Positions 61,856 to 64,000 of a stretch of DNA of 64,000 nucleotides are shown one piece after another. Both the position numbers and the translations under genes were made by a program. This DNA is from NORP240 sp965222175. Its GTDB lineage: Bacteria; Pseudomonadota; Gammaproteobacteria; Pseudomonadales; Pseudohongiellaceae. The notes under the pieces were generated by a model that was given only the letters and a program-made list of their open reading frames with translations, was not told the DNA's origin and did not search any database. The stretch spans positions 2,852,001 to 2,916,000 of the forward strand of contig OZ244938.1 of the NCBI GenBank assembly GCA_965222175.1, written 5' to 3'. Positions within the stretch are counted from its first letter, which is position 1; each line of letters opens with the position of its first letter.

Positions 61856-63580
61856 TCAGGTCGCTCCCCTTTCAATTTTTTCCCCGGGCCTGTCCGGTGG
61901 GATATTCAACAGACGCATAGCGCCAGCTGCGATTCGGGAAAATACCGGTGCCGCAACCTGGCCTCCGTAATGTTCGCTTCCCTTGGGCTCGTTAACCACT
62001 ACCACCACGACAACTTCCGGATCGCTGGCTGGCACTACTCCGACGAACAGGGAATTGTGAATATCTTTTTCATAGCCGTATTTACCGACCACTCGCGCTG
62101 TCCCGGTTTTCCCGGCCACAGAGTAAAACGGTACGCGCGCCTCGGCCGCCGTTCCTCCGTAGGCTGGATCAACCACAGTCTGAAGCATCTCGAGCAGCCT
62201 GCGACTGACGTCCGCGCTTATGACCCGGTCGCGCTGGAGCGTGGCAAGGCGGTTTTCATCGAGCTTCAGCAGGGACAGGGGTTTTCTGAACCCGTCGTCG
62301 GCCAGGACCGAATAGGCCTGAGCAAGTTGCAGAGTCGAAGACGCCAGGCCGTAGCCAAAAGAGAGCGTAGCAGTCTCAATCCGGCTCCAGCCAGCCCGGA
62401 TAGGAGGCAGAATGCCGCCACTTTCCCCGGGGAAACCGCTGCCGGTGGTCTCGCCGAACCCGACTCGCGAGAGCATGTCCCTGATAGTTTCCGGCCCCAG
62501 TTGCAAGGCAATTTTCGCGGACCCCACGTTGCTGGACTTGGTGATGATCTTTTCCAGGGTAAGCACGCCGTAATTCAAGCTGTCCTTGACTTCGTGTCCT
62601 CCCACCATCATCCATCCCCGGGTTTCAATTTCCGTCGATGGGCCATACAGGCCGCTCTCAAGCGCCGCGGCTATGGTAAATGCCTTGATCGTGGATCCTG
62701 GCTCGAAGGTATCGGTGATGGCACGATTGCGCAAAGCATTGAAGTCATCGATGCTTGCCTTGTTGTTCGGGTTGTAGGAAGGCTGGTTCACCATCGCCAG
62801 TACTTCTCCGGTATTCACGTCCAGCACGACCGCGGTTGCGGATTTGGCGCGGCGTGTGACAAATTCGGTTTTCAGTTCCCTGTAGGCCAGGTTTTGAATT
62901 CGCGAGTCGATGCTTAACTGGAGATTGTTACCCGCCTCTGCAGTCTGCAGGATCATAAGTTCTTCAATGATATTTCCACGCCGATCCTTCATGACCCGAC
63001 GGCTTCCCGGTTTTCCGCTCAGCCATTGATCAAACGCCAGCTCCAACCCTTCCTGTCCCATGTCGTCCACGTTGGTAAATCCGATAAGGTGAGCTGTGAC
63101 TTCACCTTGAGGGTAATAACGCTGGTATTCCTGTTGGGCATAGACACCGGGAATATTCAGGGCCAGAATTCGGTCAGCTTCGGCAGGCGGGAGCCGTCTT
63201 TTTACGTACAGGAATTCCCGTTGGGAGTTTGCCGTAATATTGCCTGCCAGCACATCGGCATTCAGATTCATCGTGTCGGCGAGGCGTATCACTGACTGCG
63301 GGTCACTGCCGATTTGTTTGGGATTGACCCAAATGGACTTCACTGGCGAGCTGACCGCCAGGGGCTCACCATTGCGATCAGTAATGATACCCCGGTGGGC
63401 GACAATGGGATCAGTGCGAATGGTCCTTGCATCACCCTGACCCTGAAGAAAATCACGCTCGACAATGTGCAGGTTGCCGACTTTCCAACCTATGACGCCA
63501 ACGCTAAGCGATAACGTAAAATAGACCAGGTAAAGTCGCCAGGCGCCGACGCTGCGATTATTACTGACTTTCTTGCTCAT
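61856..63580 (-). CDS. ftsI: Septal transpeptidase FtsI (PBP3)
   Basis: A 574-residue bitopic class B penicillin-binding protein that cross-links septal peptidoglycan. One N-terminal membrane helix (WRLYLVYFTLSLSVGVIGWKV), a pedestal domain (VAHRGIITDRNGEPLAVSSPV), and the transpeptidase domain with active-site serine in FEPGSTIKAFTIAAALE, the SSN motif in TKSSNVGSAKIAL and KTG in VAGKTGTARVVG. Overlaps ftsL by 20 bases. Confidence 0.98.
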   Translation of the reverse strand: MSKKVSNNRSVGAWRLYLVYFTLSLSVGVIGWKVGNLHIVERDFLQGQGDARTIRTDPIVAHRGIITDRNGEPLAVSSPVKSIWVNPKQIGSDPQSVIRLADTMNLNADVLAGNITANSQREFLYVKRRLPPAEADRILALNIPGVYAQQEYQRYYPQGEVTAHLIGFTNVDDMGQEGLELAFDQWLSGKPGSRRVMKDRRGNIIEELMILQTAEAGNNLQLSIDSRIQNLAYRELKTEFVTRRAKSATAVVLDVNTGEVLAMVNQPSYNPNNKASIDDFNALRNRAITDTFEPGSTIKAFTIAAALESGLYGPSTEIETRGWMMVGGHEVKDSLNYGVLTLEKIITKSSNVGSAKIALQLGPETIRDMLSRVGFGETTGSGFPGESGGILPPIRAGWSRIETATLSFGYGLASSTLQLAQAYSVLADDGFRKPLSLLKLDENRLATLQRDRVISADVSRRLLEMLQTVVDPAYGGTAAEARVPFYSVAGKTGTARVVGKYGYEKDIHNSLFVGVVPASDPEVVVVVVVNEPKGSEHYGGQVAAPVFSRIAAGAMRLLNIPPDRPGEKIERGAT

Positions 63581-63923
63581 ATGTCACCATGACGATGTCT
63601 TCGATGTTTGGGACCCGCATATCGAGATGTTCCACTGCCCGCTGTTCAACCCGGCCACCGAGGCCGAGTGTGCTTTGTTCTATCAACAACTGTCCCCACT
63701 GCACGTCAAGTTCATTGGCCTGTTCCCGCAGTACCTGTAGCTCGGTGAACAGCACCCGGTCCTGGTGTGTGAGGTAGACAACTGCCAATCCGGAACAAAG
63801 GGTTAACAACAGCAGTGTCAACAACTGCAAAGCAGCCCCGTCTCGCAATCCAAGCCAGGCCAATACAGATTCAGGACGCCGACCAGGCCGGATGTTCGCT
63901 TTCAGTTTGCTATTGGCAGGCAT
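63561..63923 (-). CDS. ftsL: Cell division protein FtsL
   Basis: A 120-residue bitopic protein. A basic cytoplasmic tail precedes one transmembrane helix (LQLLTLLLLTLCSGLAVVYLT), then a periplasmic leucine-zipper-like coil (LFTELQVLREQANELDVQWGQLLIEQSTLG) that pairs with FtsB. Family similarity is low in general, so the call rests on size, topology and position between rsmH and ftsI. The stop lies inside the start of ftsI. Confidence 0.93.
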   Translation of the reverse strand: MPANSKLKANIRPGRRPESVLAWLGLRDGAALQLLTLLLLTLCSGLAVVYLTHQDRVLFTELQVLREQANELDVQWGQLLIEQSTLGLGGRVEQRAVEHLDMRVPNIEDIVMVTYEQESQ

Positions 63924-63954
63924 ACCCGGTTGACCTTTCTTAGGGAATACAGGC

Positions 63955-64000
63955 TCAGGCGATTCGTTCGGCGACCCGCATAATGGCGCTGCGAGACCGT
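63955..64000 (-). CDS. rsmH: 16S rRNA m4C1402 methyltransferase RsmH, C-terminal end only
   Basis: The last 15 codons of a minus-strand frame read RSRSAIMRVAERIA and stop at 63955, the conserved C-terminus of RsmH (MraW), which usually ends NPRARSAxLRVAER. The gene enters from the right edge. It is 31 bases upstream of ftsL, in its regular dcw position. The call rests on this short stretch plus context. Confidence 0.88.
   Translation of the reverse strand, partial: RSRSAIMRVAERIA

Overview
The window is a chromosomal segment of a gammaproteobacterium. The evidence is gene order: a dcw cell-wall/division cluster running rsmH-ftsL-ftsI-murE-murF-mraY-murD-ftsW-murG-murC-ddlB-ftsQ-ftsA-ftsZ-lpxC, then secA-argJ-Nudix/TenI, yacG-coaE-pilD-pilC-pilB, and a nadC/ampD neighbourhood. 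This arrangement is familiar from Pseudomonas-like lineages. Fe-superoxide dismutase, pyruvate dehydrogenase E1/E2, a class I fumarase, a monohaem cytochrome c and type IV pili suggest an aerobic or facultative surface-colonising bacterium. The genus cannot be fixed from the sequence alone.

Layout. 1-8.3 kb: end of a class I fumarase gene, an MFS/nucleotide-translocase-like carrier, an enoyl-CoA hydratase, a DnaJ plus von Willebrand A pair, a GNAT acetyltransferase, tRNA-Leu(UAG), a coiled-coil membrane protein, a PuuD-type membrane protein without its cytochrome domain, and sodB. 8.29-9.02 kb: six full copies and one partial copy of a 116-bp tandem repeat. 9.1-16.5 kb: groEL/groES (with a sigma-32 promoter), fxsA, an alkyltransferase-like protein, an AmpG-like permease, yajQ and a FecCD-type ABC importer. 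16.5-25.5 kb: aceF and aceE with two palindromic operators upstream, ampD, a DUF1631 protein, a retropepsin-like protease and nadC. 25.5-32.9 kb: a variable 'pilin island' between nadC and pilB, holding a secreted nuclease-like protein, a cytochrome c, two small inverted-repeat elements, a GT2/GT-C glycosyltransferase pair, two tandem major pilins and a TfpZ-type pilin accessory protein. 32.9-37.9 kb: pilB, pilC, pilD, coaE, yacG. 38.0-40.1 kb: one large secreted propeller-like protein of unknown function inserted in the otherwise conserved block. 40.5-64 kb: the Nudix/TenI fusion, argJ, secA, an M23 peptidase, lpxC and the dcw cluster, nearly all on the minus strand.

How it fits together. 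The right third makes and inserts peptidoglycan and divides the cell (MurC-F, MraY, MurG, FtsW/I/L/Q/A/Z), with LpxC adding outer-membrane lipid A and SecA exporting the proteins. AmpD and the AmpG-like permease recycle muropeptides. PilA1/A2, PilB, PilC and PilD assemble a type IV pilus; TfpZ and probably the GT2/GT-C pair tailor the pilin. No wholly new multi-gene system is demonstrable here. The strongest unexplained signals are the 116-bp repeat array, the composition of the pilin island with its tiny C-terminal disulfide loops, the twin operators at aceE, the perfect inverted repeat before the PuuD-like gene, and the small mobile-element relics clustered around the pilus genes.
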